A stretch of 64,000 nt of DNA, from contig CM060881.1 in the NCBI GenBank assembly GCA_030762935.1, positions 102,004,501-102,068,500 of the forward strand. Reading direction: 5' to 3'. The translations under genes and the position numbers were made by a program. The notes under the pieces were generated by a model. That model ran no database searches. It was given only the letters and a program-made list of their open reading frames with translations, and was not told the origin of the DNA. Below are positions 33,353-45,174 of the stretch, in pieces; position 1 is the first letter of the stretch, and each line of letters opens with the position of its first letter. The stretch is from Hymenopus coronatus. Lineage: Eukaryota; Arthropoda; Insecta; Mantodea; Hymenopodidae.

Positions 33353-33620
33353 TTGTAGATTAGATTAGATTGGATTAGAAACCATTCTGTAGGTTCGCTT
33401 AGGCCAGAAAGCCACTGAACATAGAACTTGTCAAGGCATATACATGTATACATATGTTTATATACTATGAAAAAAAAATGTATAAAGGTCTTGTGCTAAA
33501 AGCACAGGTTACAAAAACAACAGAATATTTGTTTGCATGCACATAAAAATAAAGAATATCAAAATATAGTGTTAAAAGTGTATAAATAAATAAATATAAT
33601 TTCATTATATGTAAAACTAA
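33353..33620 (-). repeat. LINE-like 3' end with ATTAG tail
   Basis: On the plus strand, repeated ATTAG units (about 33353-33380) lead into a non-HLE sequence with ATTCTGTAGGTTCGC and an A-rich body. Read on the minus strand this is a 3' end with a simple-repeat tail, as many non-LTR elements have. No coding part remains. The 5' boundary is unclear. Confidence 0.45.
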
Positions 33621-33704
33621 TGCTATGTCAGATGATATTTTTCAAATTATCGAAATAATAGTTACTAGTAGTAATTATATAAACTAAAGCATGATTATTG
33701 TACA

Positions 33705-33911
33705 TAGAGTATTTTAATAAAATATTTACACAGCCATTTTTGAGAAATAAGATTTTCACATGACAATATTTTACATTATTGTTGTCATGTGAGCGGTACT
33801 TTGTGGTGAGGAATATCATGAAAATCTTCATTCTGAATCCTTGAATAATGCTGAATGTAGTATTATGTTGGTGCTTAAAGGACCCTTCGTTTTCTAGTTA
33901 TGCTGTTCACA

Positions 33912-33950
<39 letters not shown>

Positions 33951-33955
33951 ACTGT
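33705..33955 (+). repeat. HLE fragment with CA core and small hairpin
   Basis: ATTTTAATAAAATATTTACACAGCC, CTTCGTTTTCTAGTTATGCTGTTCAC and a 35-base CA run (33914-33948) are HLE landmarks. CACATGACAA and TTGTCATGTG at about 33756-33791 form a 10-bp inverted pair inside it. The 3' terminus is missing. Confidence 0.65.
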
Positions 33956-34859
33956 CTTTTGTTTGACAATATATGTGACGCACCACACTTCCCCTCCTTG
34001 ACTGGAGTAGGGGTAAACTACGTTCTGACGTCAGTACCTCGCAGGAGTTATCTTTGGATATGCCCGCGTATATATTATTATTTTTCCACTTATGCCACTC
34101 ATCTGCTACTTCCTAAACCTGTTTAAATGTCCTGTCACAAACACCTTAAGGGAAGCAATTCAAATAGTCATGGTCCTTTAGTGGGAGGAAATGGATCTGC
34201 CATTCATTCAAAGCCACAACGTCACGAGTTCAAATTTGCGACAATCCAATGGTCTGAATTCTGTGGAGGGCGACGGGAACGAGAAGGAGAGAGCTGGAGG
34301 TTAGACCGAAGATGTCTTCTCTTTTGAAGCAATGTAGTTCATATCAGTAACTGGGTATAGAAGAGAACTCTTTGGTTCGTACTTCAGATTAAGTAATGCT
34401 TTAGTACCCTTTGCGGAACTCCAAAAGTCGGTTTCTTTGGCCACGCTATATTTTGCTCAAGCTTATGTAGTGGCACTACACGTATATATTGCTCCGCAAA
34501 AAGGCTTATTCTGCAACAGAGCGGGTCGTGACCTACCGTTTTCTCCAAACCATACCGTTCCCCCTGCCACTGCGCAATAACCTTAGCAAACAAAGGCGAC
34601 CCTCTAATAGTGTCGAGAGAGAACGTATTAAAATTTCTGTATCCCGTAGACTTTGTAGGCAATTCAGTTAGGAAGTGTTAGGAAGTGTCCAAACCAGTGA
34701 GTTAGTCTACAACATGTTAGAGTACCAGAAGTGGAAGACTTGGCAAGTGTGATGGCTGCTTTCCTGCCGCACACCTCGTAATCCGAAACTCTAACCAAGG
34801 CCGCTGTTATTGGATGCATTTTCATCGCTAAAGCCAGTATATATTTTCCTCTCTTACAT
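33956..34859. other. Unassigned stretch
   Basis: Moderately GC-rich sequence with opposed ORFs of 60-92 codons (for example 34384-34662, minus) but no recognised domain. Near 34220 a GTTCAAATTTG could be a decayed B box, which is not enough to call a SINE. Confidence 0.4.
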
Positions 34860-35035
34860 CGATGTCAGAAATGCTTTAATGAAAGTCTGAAAACATAAAA
34901 TTACTTTCTTCTAATACATCACGAACTGCAGCTCTTATTTCATCTTCGGTTGTAACCTTTGCATAAACCACGCCATGTTTCAACCAACACAAATAAACGC
35001 CGGATAGAGCAATTAAATTTGGAGCTAATTAAGTG
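34860..35035 (-). pseudogene. Transposase C-terminal relic (Tc1/mariner type), tentative
   Basis: On the minus strand one frame reads APNLIALSGVYLCWLKHGVVYAKV, followed by TTEDEIRAAVRDVLEES, about 34900-35030. The pattern aligns by eye with the SPDLTPLDFFLWGYLKD.VY.....T..EL...I..... region that contains the last catalytic residue in insect transposases such as that at 61000-62092. The catalytic position is substituted and no other parts were found. Weak but specific. Confidence 0.4.
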
Positions 35036-35214
35036 CTTTGGAGCGTAGATAAGGTCTTGAAATGCTCTAGAAAACCTTTATCTGTGGCTGTGCCGTAGAA
35101 AGAACACAGACTTTCCCGCTGGAAAGACTTAAACTGTATAATTAGATCGTGATTTACAATTCTCGCAGAATTTTCGGATCACGATTAGATCGTGATTGAC
35201 ACTAAACGCGTTAT

Positions 35215-35345
35215 CGCAGAGGTGGCACGTAACAGAACCTCAAGCCTGATAGAGAGGCCTCTGAGCAAAATTTAGCGGTCTTTCACGCCCAGTATAGAAT
35301 GGGACGCTGAGAACCATAGCTGTAAAGATCGTCCATAAATAAAAC
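35215..35345 (+). repeat. SINE type E, 3' fragment
   Basis: GATAGAGAGGCCTCTGAGCAAAATTTAGCGG, TCTTTCACGCCCAGTATAGAATGGG and CGTCCATAAATAAAACT match the 3' part of the SINE at 45243-45527. The tRNA-like head is absent. Confidence 0.7.
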
Positions 35346-38300
35346 TCCATTTACATTTTTGGCATAAGAGTTCTCAAAAGTACTATACTTGAGACGTGAA
35401 AGTTACTGGTTACTCGGCAGTAAAAACTTTAATTTCGAGAGCTGAATTTTAGAGATTCCGTTCTTACCTACAAAGTTTGTATTGCGAATGGTTTCTATGC
35501 GATTTCTTCGATGCCCTTTATAGGTTGTATAGTACTTGTTTTATTATCGACACGTGCCTCAAATACGCTGGAAAATTGTTACTACTGATTCGTTATTTAC
35601 TTTCCTTTCGCATTGATTTTGGTGAGTTAGAAGAATTTTCCCAGGCCTTTGCGAAGATTTCTTGATAAGGCACGCACACTTCGGCGTCTGATTTTACTGT
35701 AATAATCCTTATAACTGTTCTTTGCTCACGAACTCTGTAGTTCTGAACGATTTTACCTGTACATACTGGCGGCAGTTGTGCTTAAGACGATGTCCCTATT
35801 ATTGTTGCCAAGGAGTCTGCTATACAATTCTTTTGTTTGGTTATATAGGACAAGAAACTGACCTAGCAGTGAAATGGCCTGCTTCGCTTTCTTTTCTGCT
35901 ACAAAAATATTCTGTGGGTATTTTCTAATAATTTCCAAATTTACATGCGTTCTTCAACTGACGAAAATATTTTTGATTGCAATATATAAATAACATATTA
36001 ATAAAATGCCTCAATAATTGAATGATAACTATTAATACTGCGTCTCCTAACCCATGCTATCAGTTAACCAATTGCTGATATACTAGTGGTCAGCTTTAAA
36101 TAACAGCGACTGCCTAAATAAAATATGCCTATGAGAAATCATGGGCCATTTAAAACTAGTCAATGGGTGGCACGTGTGGGTGGTGACGTGATTATATTTG
36201 ATGTTAGGTGCATGGATTTTTCATTTCGTTCTAAAATTAGCATTTAGCTAATTCAAATGAAACATGAAATGATTGAAATATATTCTATATTTATGATACA
36301 AGATATTTGCAAATTGCTACGTTTCAATTCCACCAGATCAGAGTAATATGAAAATATCAAAAACAGCACTTAACATATTCCAATTGTTTGATAAACCTCT
36401 TTGTTGTCTAAAAAGAAAGTTCACCTAAAGAGATAGCCTAGCTACAAGAAGGGGTTTTTGGCGAAGGTAAATTTTGTTATCTAAAGTAGTTGTTTTAGAC
36501 ATTGTTGCTAGAACCAAAATTATTCTGTCCAAAAGTTAACATTTCCATTGAAGTGCCGCCGTTAATGACGGATTATTAAAATAATTTTGCAACGTATTAG
36601 GAAAGAGAACGCCTCAGTAAATGCAGAACTACTTTATTATGCATTACTGTTCTACTTAATATGCAATAATTCTGTTGCATATTCTGCTATAATACTCCTT
36701 GTGCACTTTAAGACGGAAAATGTGAATGTTTGACGGGGACTCGAGTCTTACCACGATTTTTATGGATGCCATTTTGGTGTAACATATCACGCGAGTAAGA
36801 AAAGGCAAAACTGACTGGGCAACCCAACCCTTCAGCCCTCAACCCACTTGACGTCCCCCAAAACACGCTGGCTTGTATAAACAGCGTATTAATTTAGACC
36901 ACTACGTGCGCGAACTCTTTGGCATTAGAACTTCAGTATATAGCGCAGAGAAAAGATTAACCTCTTGTTGTAACACCTTGTGAGAAGTTGGATTCTTGTC
37001 CTGTCATAGACTTCAGGGATCACCAGTTCGCAACTTAGAACTTCATTTGTCACAACTTACGTTTCATGTCCATTTCGTTATCTTCGGTAAAGTGGCCTGT
37101 CCAATACGCTTTTAAGAGCATAGCAAACAAGTGGATGATATGGACGGAGTCAGCGAAAACATTCCGTCCTATGACAAACATTTCTAGACATATTTTCAAT
37201 GTCTTTAGTTGTACCTTCCTATCATGCAGAACTTTGCAGAAGTATAAAAAATAATATTCTGAATACCTCTACTATGACATTTAATTTTGTATTTCCTGAA
37301 TATTAATATGTATAATTCTTATCCTAGTACAGCACATTTTAACGAGTATTAAAACAGATATTGGGCAACTAATTTGCTTTGGTAAGTGAAATTATAATCT
37401 TAATAAAATAATGTATTTCCTTGAAAGTATCTACTCTACTGCGAAACAGCATATTTTATTTGGTTCTTTGTGCTCAAATACGTATTATCAAACTCTATTT
37501 TAAAATGTTTAAAACGTAAATAAACATTAAATTTTGATTTTAAGTTCTCTAAATTTCAGTTTATAAACCTGCAATATACTGAATGGAAAGTAAAGGTGGC
37601 GGTCATGTTCTCGATTTTACAGTAGTTTATTTAATGAGGTAATGTTTAGGAGTTTCTAAACATTTTAAAATGTTAAGAGTTCAAGTATATATTACGTACA
37701 TTGGAGTCAGTAATTCACACTGGGAAAGATTTCTTAGTGTGGATAGTCTTAATGCATTTGTATTTCAGATCTTCACCTTTAAGAAAGGAAACCAAACACA
37801 CCCAAATTTTGAACTGTTCGTCTAATTACTATTACAATGTTATACACTACACCTTCGTTCATTTTACCTTGAAAAAATGAAATGGAATTTAAACCTCTAA
37901 TATGAAATTATTTCCACAATGGTACATGTCTGTAACATGTGCTTACTGTAACCTCACACCATATGCTGGTGTTTGATGCAAGGTTTTTGTCTTTAGGTAG
38001 GTGGTGTTGGCAAGTCCACTCTTCTGAGACAAAGTAACGACGCACCCAACAACAAAATTCGGAGCATTGCTGGTGGAGCAGCATGGTAACCAATACGTCT
38101 TTAAGTAAAGCTTATGGTACAATAATTGTGTTCAACCACTTCAATTCCATCATTTGATTCAGCCGTGACAATGGCCTGACCTCAATTTTGCGCCATAATC
38201 TATGTTCAGGCACATCCGTATGAGTCGCCAACTACTTGCTGTGTTTTTGGTAAGCACAGAGTTAATTGCACATGTAACCATATATTTTGATAAAGAACTG

Positions 38301-38704
38301 CTATAGCTATAAGACATATTTTCCGGAAAAGGGGAACAAGAAGATCTGCAAGAGAAATGCATATATTCCACGGAAAACATTTTGCTTTGCAATATTTGCT
38401 ATATTTCAAACATTTCCAAGCTCAGGAACTGACTAAAAATATCATTCATTGCGTTTTGAACTTCTTGAAGGTAACGGTTCTCCATTTGCTTAAAATTTTT
38501 TCTCAAACCTCCAGGCATTCAACTGGCGCCGGAATAAAATATGACGTTATAGATCAAACCCCGCAATTAATTTTTATTCTTTTAAACTTAATTCTGAAAC
38601 TTTAAACATGATGTCTTAAAGCATTTTATTTAAAACATAGCTATTATAATCTTTCTGTAACCTAAATTAAAATACTAGTATTTAATGACACTTGATTGTC
38701 TCGT
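35346..38704. other. Largest unannotated stretch
   Basis: About 3.3 kb without HLE, SINE or recognised transposase traces. ORFs do not exceed about 80 codons and overlap on both strands. It may be unique DNA or repeats with no second copy here. Confidence 0.45.
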
Positions 38705-38716
38705 TTTACAATATCT

Positions 38717-39058
38717 ATAACTATAACTCCATGGCACGACAGCTCACGGGGAACCTTGGCCTACCGCCCGGCCGCTGCGTCCCCCATCTCGGTCCACTAC
38801 AGACGTCATGGATAGGGTGCAGTATTGGAGGGTGAGAAGTAGTCAGCGCCTCGAGCCCCTCCCGGCCGGTTAATGAGGTCCTCACGACCTGGAGTCGCTA
38901 CTTCTCCATCAAGTAGCTCCTCAATTGGCCCCCCAGGGACCTCACGAGGCTGAGTGCACCCCGGTCCAGGTCTCCCAAGGGGGAAAAATCCCCACGCCGG
39001 TACTGGGGATCGAACCCAGGTCTCCAGCTGCGCTACTACCGCGCTAAGGAGACGACCG
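38717..39058 (-). repeat. GC-rich SINE (type A), full length, with target duplication
   Basis: On the minus strand it starts with a tRNA-like head (TAGCGCGGTAGTAGCGCAGC, then B box GGTTCGATCCC) and ends CATGGAGTTATAGTTATAG, a two-unit tail. A perfect 12-bp target duplication TTTACAATATCT flanks it at 38705-38716 and 39059-39070. It matches the 8971-9294 copy along its body. Confidence 0.92.
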
Positions 39059-39256
39059 TTTACAATATCTGCTACTATTTATTTTCTCCATGTGATATTG
39101 ACACAAGCATATAATCAAAACACATAGTCATAATTTTGATTATCTGTTGCAGGCATCTCCATTCGCAGTTCGTGATCTGAACTTTCATTCAGACAGAACA
39201 CTATATAAAATATGAGACATACGGTTTTACCCCTAGTCCATATTTGAGAAGAGATA

Positions 39257-40477
39257 CGAGGGTCACTCCAAAAGAAATGTATACAGTTTTTATTCTACAT
39301 ATTTGACATTTTTACTGTGTGCATACGTTCTTTAGGAACAGCATTTTTCTCCACATAATCCCCATCCTTCTCAACTACCTGAAACAATATCTACACGGTA
39401 AAAGTCTGGAACAGCATGTTTGAGCCACTGTTTGACAGCGTGCGTGAGGAAGTTATCTTCAAACCTCGTTCCACGAAGAGATACTTTCAGTTTCTCAAAA
39501 GGATAATAGTCTCATGGAGCCAGGTCAGGATTGGAAGGCGGGTGTTTCAAAGTTGTCCATCGAAGTTTTCTGATCGCTTCCGTGGTTTTTTGACTGACAT
39601 GCGGCCGTGCATTGTCGTGCAACAGTAAAACTCCTGCTTTTGCATGTGGTCGAACGCAGTTCAGTCGAGCTTGAAGTTTCTTCAGAGTCGCCCACAAATG
39701 CATCAGAATTGATGGTAGTTCCACGTGGTATGAGTACAAGCAAGAGTCCTTCAAAATCGAAAAACACAGTAGTCATAACTTTTCCAGCTGAAGGTTCAGC
39801 TTTAGCTTTGAGTGTTTTTGGAGGGTGAATTTGCATGATGCTACTCCATTAATTGCCTCTTCGCCTCTGATGAAAAATGATGGAGCTATGTTTCATCGCC
39901 TGTCAGAATTCTTCCAAGGAAGTCATCTCCAGCGTTCCCGTACTGTTCCAAAAGTTCGCTGCATGCTGCTTTTCGTGTTTCTTTGTGAGCCTCTGTCATC
40001 ATCCTGGGAATCCACCTGTCACAAACCTTTTTAACCCCAACTCTTTCAGTGTTTCTACAAACACTTACTTCCCCTATTCCAACGTATTCCCCTATTTCGT
40101 TCACTGTCATGCGTTTGTCAGTAGACTCCAGTTTGTTAACTCTCTGCACGTTGTCAGGAGCGTGTTCAGTGTGACGCCTGCTGCTGCGAGGAGGATTCTG
40201 AATATTCCTGCGCCGGCTTTTATCACGTGATCTGCTCGCCCACCGACTAATTGTACTTCGATCGACAGCAGCATCTCCATACATCTTTGTCAACCTCTTG
40301 TGGATGTTTCCCACTGTCTCGTTTTCACAGCACAGGAATTCTATGACAGCACATTTTCCTAACGGCTGTCAAGTGCAGCCGTCATCTTGAAGGCATGTTG
40401 TGACAGTGTCACTCATGAGAACAGTTTGAACTAAATTTGAACACAAGTAGTGTGCATTTCTTTTGAAGTGACCGTAG
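39257..40477 (-). mobile_element. mariner element, near full length
   Basis: Inverted termini: CGAGGGTCACTCCAAAAGAAATG at the left and the inverse of CATTTCTTTTGAAGTGACCGTAG at the right. TA dinucleotides sit at 39255-39256 and 40478-40479 as the expected target duplication. The 1,221-bp length is close to the roughly 1.3 kb of complete mariners. Confidence 0.93.
39365..40320 (-). pseudogene. mariner transposase, inactivated
   Basis: The N-terminal half is open from about 40314 to 39886. It has a helix-turn-helix with DRSTISRWASR, a second DNA-binding segment with MTVNEIGEYVGI, and ILTGDET carrying the first catalytic aspartate. The remainder is spread over two other frames: VMTTVFFDFEGLLLVLIPRGTT near 39710-39780, then LLLHDNARPH with the second aspartate near 39605-39630, then HPPSNPDLAP. 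At 39511-39513 a TGA stop lies immediately before the codon of the third aspartate (DYYPF). Mariners of this type use a DD34D triad. Two frameshifts and this stop make the copy dead. Its small ORFs on the plus strand are shadows. Confidence 0.9.
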
Positions 40478-40479
40478 TA

Positions 40480-41049
40480 GCCATCTTGAGTTGATATTTA
40501 TGAAAAGTATGATTTTACGAAGAATCCAGCCAAATTTGATTACCAATCATGTTTCGAGCAATGATTAATAGTCATATTTAAATGTTCTAATCATGAGGAT
40601 ATCCTGGCACTTATCTTGATTTTATTGTAAAAATTGCTATTTTCGAAGGGGTCAGAGTTTGCAATAGGGACACGGTTCACGTCCGGTGCAATTGTGACAA
40701 AACCTATTCATAGATTTCGTTTAAACACAAAGTAGGATATTTTGTTTATTGCTTGTTTTCGATTAGCTTTCATTTCATCATCCACACGGATTACGCATTT
40801 TGCCTGGTCCGGCTTTAGGAATTGACTACTCTTTCATAATATTAAAAACAAAGTTTACTTAAGATAGCATTATCAGAAATGTTATTAAGATAATTAAAAT
40901 TCAAACTAATAAAATTCAGCTCCACATCCTTTACGTGTTTGTTCTCGATTTCTTCTGCCTCAGTATTGGTATTCTAATGTTACTCTTACTAGACCATATT
41001 GACTCATACGTTCTAGTGCTACAGCTATTGTTTTCAGTTTCTGTAGCCC
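40480..41049. other. AT-rich stretch, nothing recognised
   Basis: Nothing recognised. Confidence 0.35.
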
Positions 41050-41306
41050 GAAGGTAAAATGTACATAGTGGATAGAAACGATATGCAATCCATTATCAAG
41101 ATTTCACCGGAAATACATGTTTTCAGTTCCTGAACCCAAAAATAGGAGTGTCAGAAAAATGTACGTGTGTTTCATTGGACAGCATAGCTCTAAAATGAAA
41201 AGTCAATTAATATATCCCGACATGATTTTCTGAAGCCCTCTGCTTTTTACATTTTTATAGCTGAGAAACCTCAAGATATAGACAACATTTACTATACAAA
41301 TTGTCA
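41050..41306 (-). repeat. HLE element split by a mariner fragment, left part
   Basis: AAAATGTACATAGTGGATAGAAACG, TTTCACCGGAAATACATG and the divergent-subfamily block CTGAAGCCCTCTGC...GAGAAACCTCAAGATATAGAC are present in minus orientation. About 300 bases of the usual middle are deleted near 41228. Confidence 0.75.
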
Positions 41307-41794
41307 CTCTGTGTTGGAATAGGGGAAGCAAGTATTTGTAGCGGGTGTTTCAATGTTGTCCATCAAAAGTTTTCTGATCGCTTCCGTGGCTTTTTGACTG
41401 ACATTTGGCCGTGCATTGTCCAGATTGAAGTTTCTTCAGAGTCGCCACATATGCATCAGAATTAATGTTGGTTCCACGTGGCATGATGTCTACAAGCAAG
41501 AGTCATTCAGAATCGAAAAACACCGTAGCCATAACTTTTCTAGCCGAATGTTCAGCTTTGAGGACCTTTTCTGGGGTGAATTTGCATGATGCTACTCCAT
41601 TATTTGCCTCTTCGGCTCTTGTTAAAAATGATGGAGCCATGTTTTATCGCCTGTCACAATTCTTCCATGAAAGCCATCTTCAGCATTCCTGTACTGTTCC
41701 ACAAGTTTTTCGTGTTTCTTTGTGATGCGTTTGTCAGCAGACACCAGTTCGTTAACACATTTTCGGGAGTGCAGGTTTAGTGTACTCCCTTGTT
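41307..41794 (-). mobile_element. Rearranged mariner fragment inside an HLE
   Basis: From 41338 on it parallels the 39257-40477 mariner in minus orientation (GTGTTTCAATGTTGTCCATC, TTCCACGTGGCATGATG, ATTTGCATGATGCTACTCCATTA, GTTTTATCGCCTGTCACAATTC, GTTTGTCAGCAGACACCAG). There are internal deletions near 41417 and 41712. At 41317-41337 the piece GTTGGAATAGGGGAAGCAAG, which is normally near the N-terminal coding region, is in the opposite orientation. Termini are absent. Confidence 0.8.
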
Positions 41795-41935
41795 TCCCTT
41801 CGATTTAAAAAGAAGCAAGTAAAAAGACGAATTCTGGCAATCGTGATTATGATGATGTAGATAAAAGAATATTTATTAAGGAAAGTTTGTTTATGAAACA
41901 GAGAAAGTAATGTGAATGGAACACATACGCTTTTT
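41795..41935 (-). repeat. HLE element split by a mariner fragment, right part
   Basis: It contains GAAGCAAGTAAAAAGACGAATTCTGGC and the 5' tip CAGAGAAAGTAATGTGAATGGAACACAT, completing the copy begun at 41050. Confidence 0.7.
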
Positions 41936-41949
41936 TATGTTTATTTCAC

Positions 41950-42190
41950 CGGTAAAGGTGTATTGTATTTGTATTTGTTTTCTTATATCTTAAGTTCGCA
42001 AATTGTCTATTAGTCGGCATTCTCTTACTACTGATAGTAAAAAGCATATTTCGGCGATCTCTAACCTGTTCTAGTACTGTTGCATGAGTACCCAAGTTTC
42101 AGATCCATACATCAGGTTCGGTACTGTCATTATTGTTTAGAAATTCATTAGCGTCTCTCTCCTTGCTCTTCTCAGCAGGATTTTTCTTTA
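41950..42190 (-). pseudogene. Non-LTR retrotransposon C-terminal relic
   Basis: On the minus strand the frame reads RRARRETLMNF, a stop, TIMTVPNLMYGSETWVLMQQ, a stop, then NRLEIAEICFLLSVV and, lower, DIRKQIQ. The order YGSETWVL, RLE.AEM.FLRSV and DIRK..Q is typical of the region after the reverse transcriptase in insect LINEs. Stops show it is dead. It abuts the 5' tip of the HLE at 41935. Confidence 0.7.
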
Positions 42191-42339
42191 TTTGCACAAA
42201 CATATTGTAATCTCCGCAGCTCTCAATAATATAATTTTAGTGTTATTACTGCATAAATTATTTTGATGTTGAACATATTTTAGCCTACACTTTGTTTAAT
42301 AAAACTATTATTTCGTTTCTCCAGATGGTGTATGTTATA

Positions 42340-43435
42340 AATGAAAGATAAGGCAAAATGGACACCTAAAATCTTGAAGCTATCAAAGCCATTGATGAAA
42401 GGGGAAGTATTAGGTCAGCAGCAACATCTTTCAACATCACCTTCAGCAGGTTACAAAACATACGGTTTTATGCACCCCGGCTAGGAAATGTGTCAAGGAA
42501 CAAGAAATTAATATGGCTAATCATTTAAAAACCTTAGCCAACATATTTTATGGACTAACACCACACGATGTCCGTCGTACTGCTTTTGACTTTGCAGACA
42601 GAAATAATATTAAACACAACTTTTCAATGACGACCGAATGACCGGTTTCTGAAAAGAATTCCGTTGCTTTCAATTAGAAAACCTGAGGGGGGAAGTATGA
42701 GCCGCACAAAGGCTTTCAACAAGCAGGAAGTTGGAACACTTTTGACAAAATGGAAAAATTAATGTCAGCACATGATGTACCCCAGACAATGATTTTCAAC
42801 GTTGATGAAACGGGTTTGTGGACAGTCCAGCAACCTGGGAAAATTGTGGCACAAAAAGGCCAGAAGAGAGAATTGGATCGGTTACGAGATGGGAACGAGG
42901 AAGGGATTAACAGTAATTTCTGCAATAAGTGTTCCTCCTATGATTATTTTCTGTCGTCAGCAGTCGAGTCCATTTCTTTGAAGAGATGGTCCACCTGGAT
43001 CTTTATATAGTTGTTCATCGAACGGATGGACAACTGAAAAACATTTTATCACGTGGTTGAAGCATTTTATAGAATATGTAAAACCATCATATCTTGGTCC
43101 CTGTATTTTGATTTTGGATAATCACTATTCCCATATCACCCTAGATATATACAACTTATGCAGAGCACATGGAATTGCAAGGATCTCCATCCCTCGTTAC
43201 ACTTCTCATCGCTTACGGCCCCCTGATGTGACATTCTACGGGCCTGTGTAGCATGTCTATAATCAAGAGTGTGACAAATAATTCATGAAGCAAACAAAGG
43301 CCAAAGTCATAAGACCAGGCGACTTAGCCACTCTCCTAAGTAAAGCATGTGGATGACTGCAACAATCTCTAAGGGAATATCTGGCTTCAAAGCGACAGAG
43401 ATTTTCCCTTTAAATAGAGATATTTTCTGTGACGA
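42340..43435 (+). pseudogene. pogo/Tigger-like DDE transposase relic
   Basis: Readable parts in order: a psq-type helix-turn-helix, LEAIKAIDERGSIRSAATSF (42373-42432); VDETGLWTVQQPGKIVAQKGQ (from about 42801, first catalytic aspartate); LILDNHYSHITLDIYNLC (from about 43108, second aspartate); IPRYTSHRLRPPDVTFYGP (from about 43186, third aspartate); and GFKATEIFPLNRDIFCDED (43386-43440). This is the DDE_1 layout of pogo/Tigger/jerky-type transposases. Frameshifts and stops (for example near 42640, 43008 and 43249) inactivate it. A downstream piece at about 43905-43980 encodes CTVCGRWVHVQY, a cysteine/histidine motif that could be a separate C-terminal domain of the same element. Inverted termini were not identified. 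Confidence 0.85.
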
Positions 43436-43759
43436 AGACTGCCTGTTCCAAAATTAAAATGAAAATGGAAATGACAGAATTGCCAGATTCTCTCCCTGAG
43501 GCTGAACGCTCTCAAGAGCTGCCGCAAGCATTTGAAACAACTGCTGGAGTGAGCAATTCTTCCGTAGATTCTGACACTACACCATGTAGAGGAACGTATG
43601 ACCCGATTGAACATATTTCTCCTGCTCCTTTTGCTGTTCCATAAAATGAAAATGTAGTGGAAGAAAGCAGTTTCGAGAGATTATAATGGCAAATCCAAAT
43701 AAGAAACATTGAAGGAAAATAATTTGAAAAGTGAGGAGAACGTGGAAGAATAAAACTAA

Positions 43760-44550
43760 GGAAATGATATATCTGGTAAAAGAACATCAACAGACATAAT
43801 CTGATGTATGTCAATTACATAGGTCATTGCAGCACGCCCTGTGATGAAGATGGGTCAATTTAATAAAGGTGCAAGTTCAAGCAAATGCTCACTTTGCAAG
43901 AGATGATTCGTTGTACAGTTTGTGGTCGATGGGTACATGTTCAATATAATGGAAATGACACTGCAAAAAAATACATCTGATTATTGTCGCGGAAATTTTC
44001 CTCTAAATTGCATGAATCAACAAACTTTATGAACCCACTGTTGTTTTCCTAAATAGATATCTGTGGAACATTTGTTATTTTTTCTTTCTTTAGATGTTTT
44101 TGAATATGGTAATAATTAATTTTAAATATGGTATGAAGGTTAGCATTTTAAATTACCTTTGAGTTTCAATAATTTAATTTAAAACTTTTAATTTTTCGTT
44201 TTCATAATTTTCATAGTTTGTAGAAGGCACTTTTACTTTATTTAATTGCATTTCTTTAAGAAATTTTATAATGAAGAACGATAAGGTTCAAATGCCTAAC
44301 TTCTCTATTTTACTTGTCTATCTTAGCGGCCGTGATTACCAACACATGATAGGAATGACGGTCAGTGCAATTTATATTAATTTTAAATTATTAGCACTGC
44401 TTAGCAATATGTTAGCGTTTTAAATTTGCGTGAAATACTTCTAGTGAAACTATATATCAATTTACAGAAAAAATCCAACTTCCCCTTGTGGGAGGGGACA
44501 TTGCAACTCTTTAAGCAACCGTCATTTCCTGCATCTCTCATATATCTGAG
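43760..44550. other. AT-rich tail of the pogo-like locus
   Basis: Apart from the cysteine motif near 43905-43980 there is no recognised content. Confidence 0.4.
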
Positions 44551-44680
44551 CGCCCGCATGTGGGATTTGTGGTGGAAGCAGCGGCGTCTGGGGGGTTTTC
44601 TCCTGGTCCTCCTGTTTTGTTTCCCCCGCCACTCATTCTACCAATTGCTCCATTATCACCTTTTTAATCAACAATTTCAC
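44551..44680 (+). repeat. SINE type B, diverged fragment
   Basis: GCATGTGGGATTTGTGGTGGAAGCAGCG and TTTCTCCTGGTCCTCCTG..TTTCCCCCGCCA align with the body of the SINE at 46935-47144. The tRNA-like head is missing. Confidence 0.6.
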
Positions 44681-44789
44681 TTATGCTTCATATTATCCAT
44701 TTACTCATGTTCATGTCTGGCTGACCCCTCGTAACATGTCCTCCATTCTTTGGTTTCGTGCCCTTGGGGAGTGTAAGCCGAATACGAAA

Positions 44790-44791
<2 letters not shown>

Positions 44792-44824
<33 letters not shown>
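44792..44824. repeat. TA microsatellite
   Basis: About 32 bases of alternating TA. Confidence 0.9.
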
Positions 44825-44828
<4 letters not shown>

Positions 44829-45174
44829 TAATTTTAAAATAACCAATAACATAGGCGTTAAACATTAATTTAAATTATTAAAACCCAATTAAGTAGTCAT
44901 TACAAACCATATAAACTTCTGTGTTTAGTGACCTCAGAATAATTTTATGTAAACTAAACCTTTGGAATTGGCAAAACAAACAAACAAATATATAGAAGTT
45001 AATTGCTTTACTACCTCACAGAGTAGAACATCATTACCTGACAATTTTCCTGAGTGCCACAAATTGGTAGCGTTTTATTCTCTCTTGTTCAGCCAGCAAG
45101 ACCTTGCGGCATTTCAGTCCCCGACCAATATCACCAGTACACGATATCTGACATCGCTTAGATTTGTTGCTATG

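Noticed and set aside
34127..34330. Possible SINE near GTTCAAATTTG
   Set aside because: Only a weak B-box-like string; no A box, tail, duplication or second copy.
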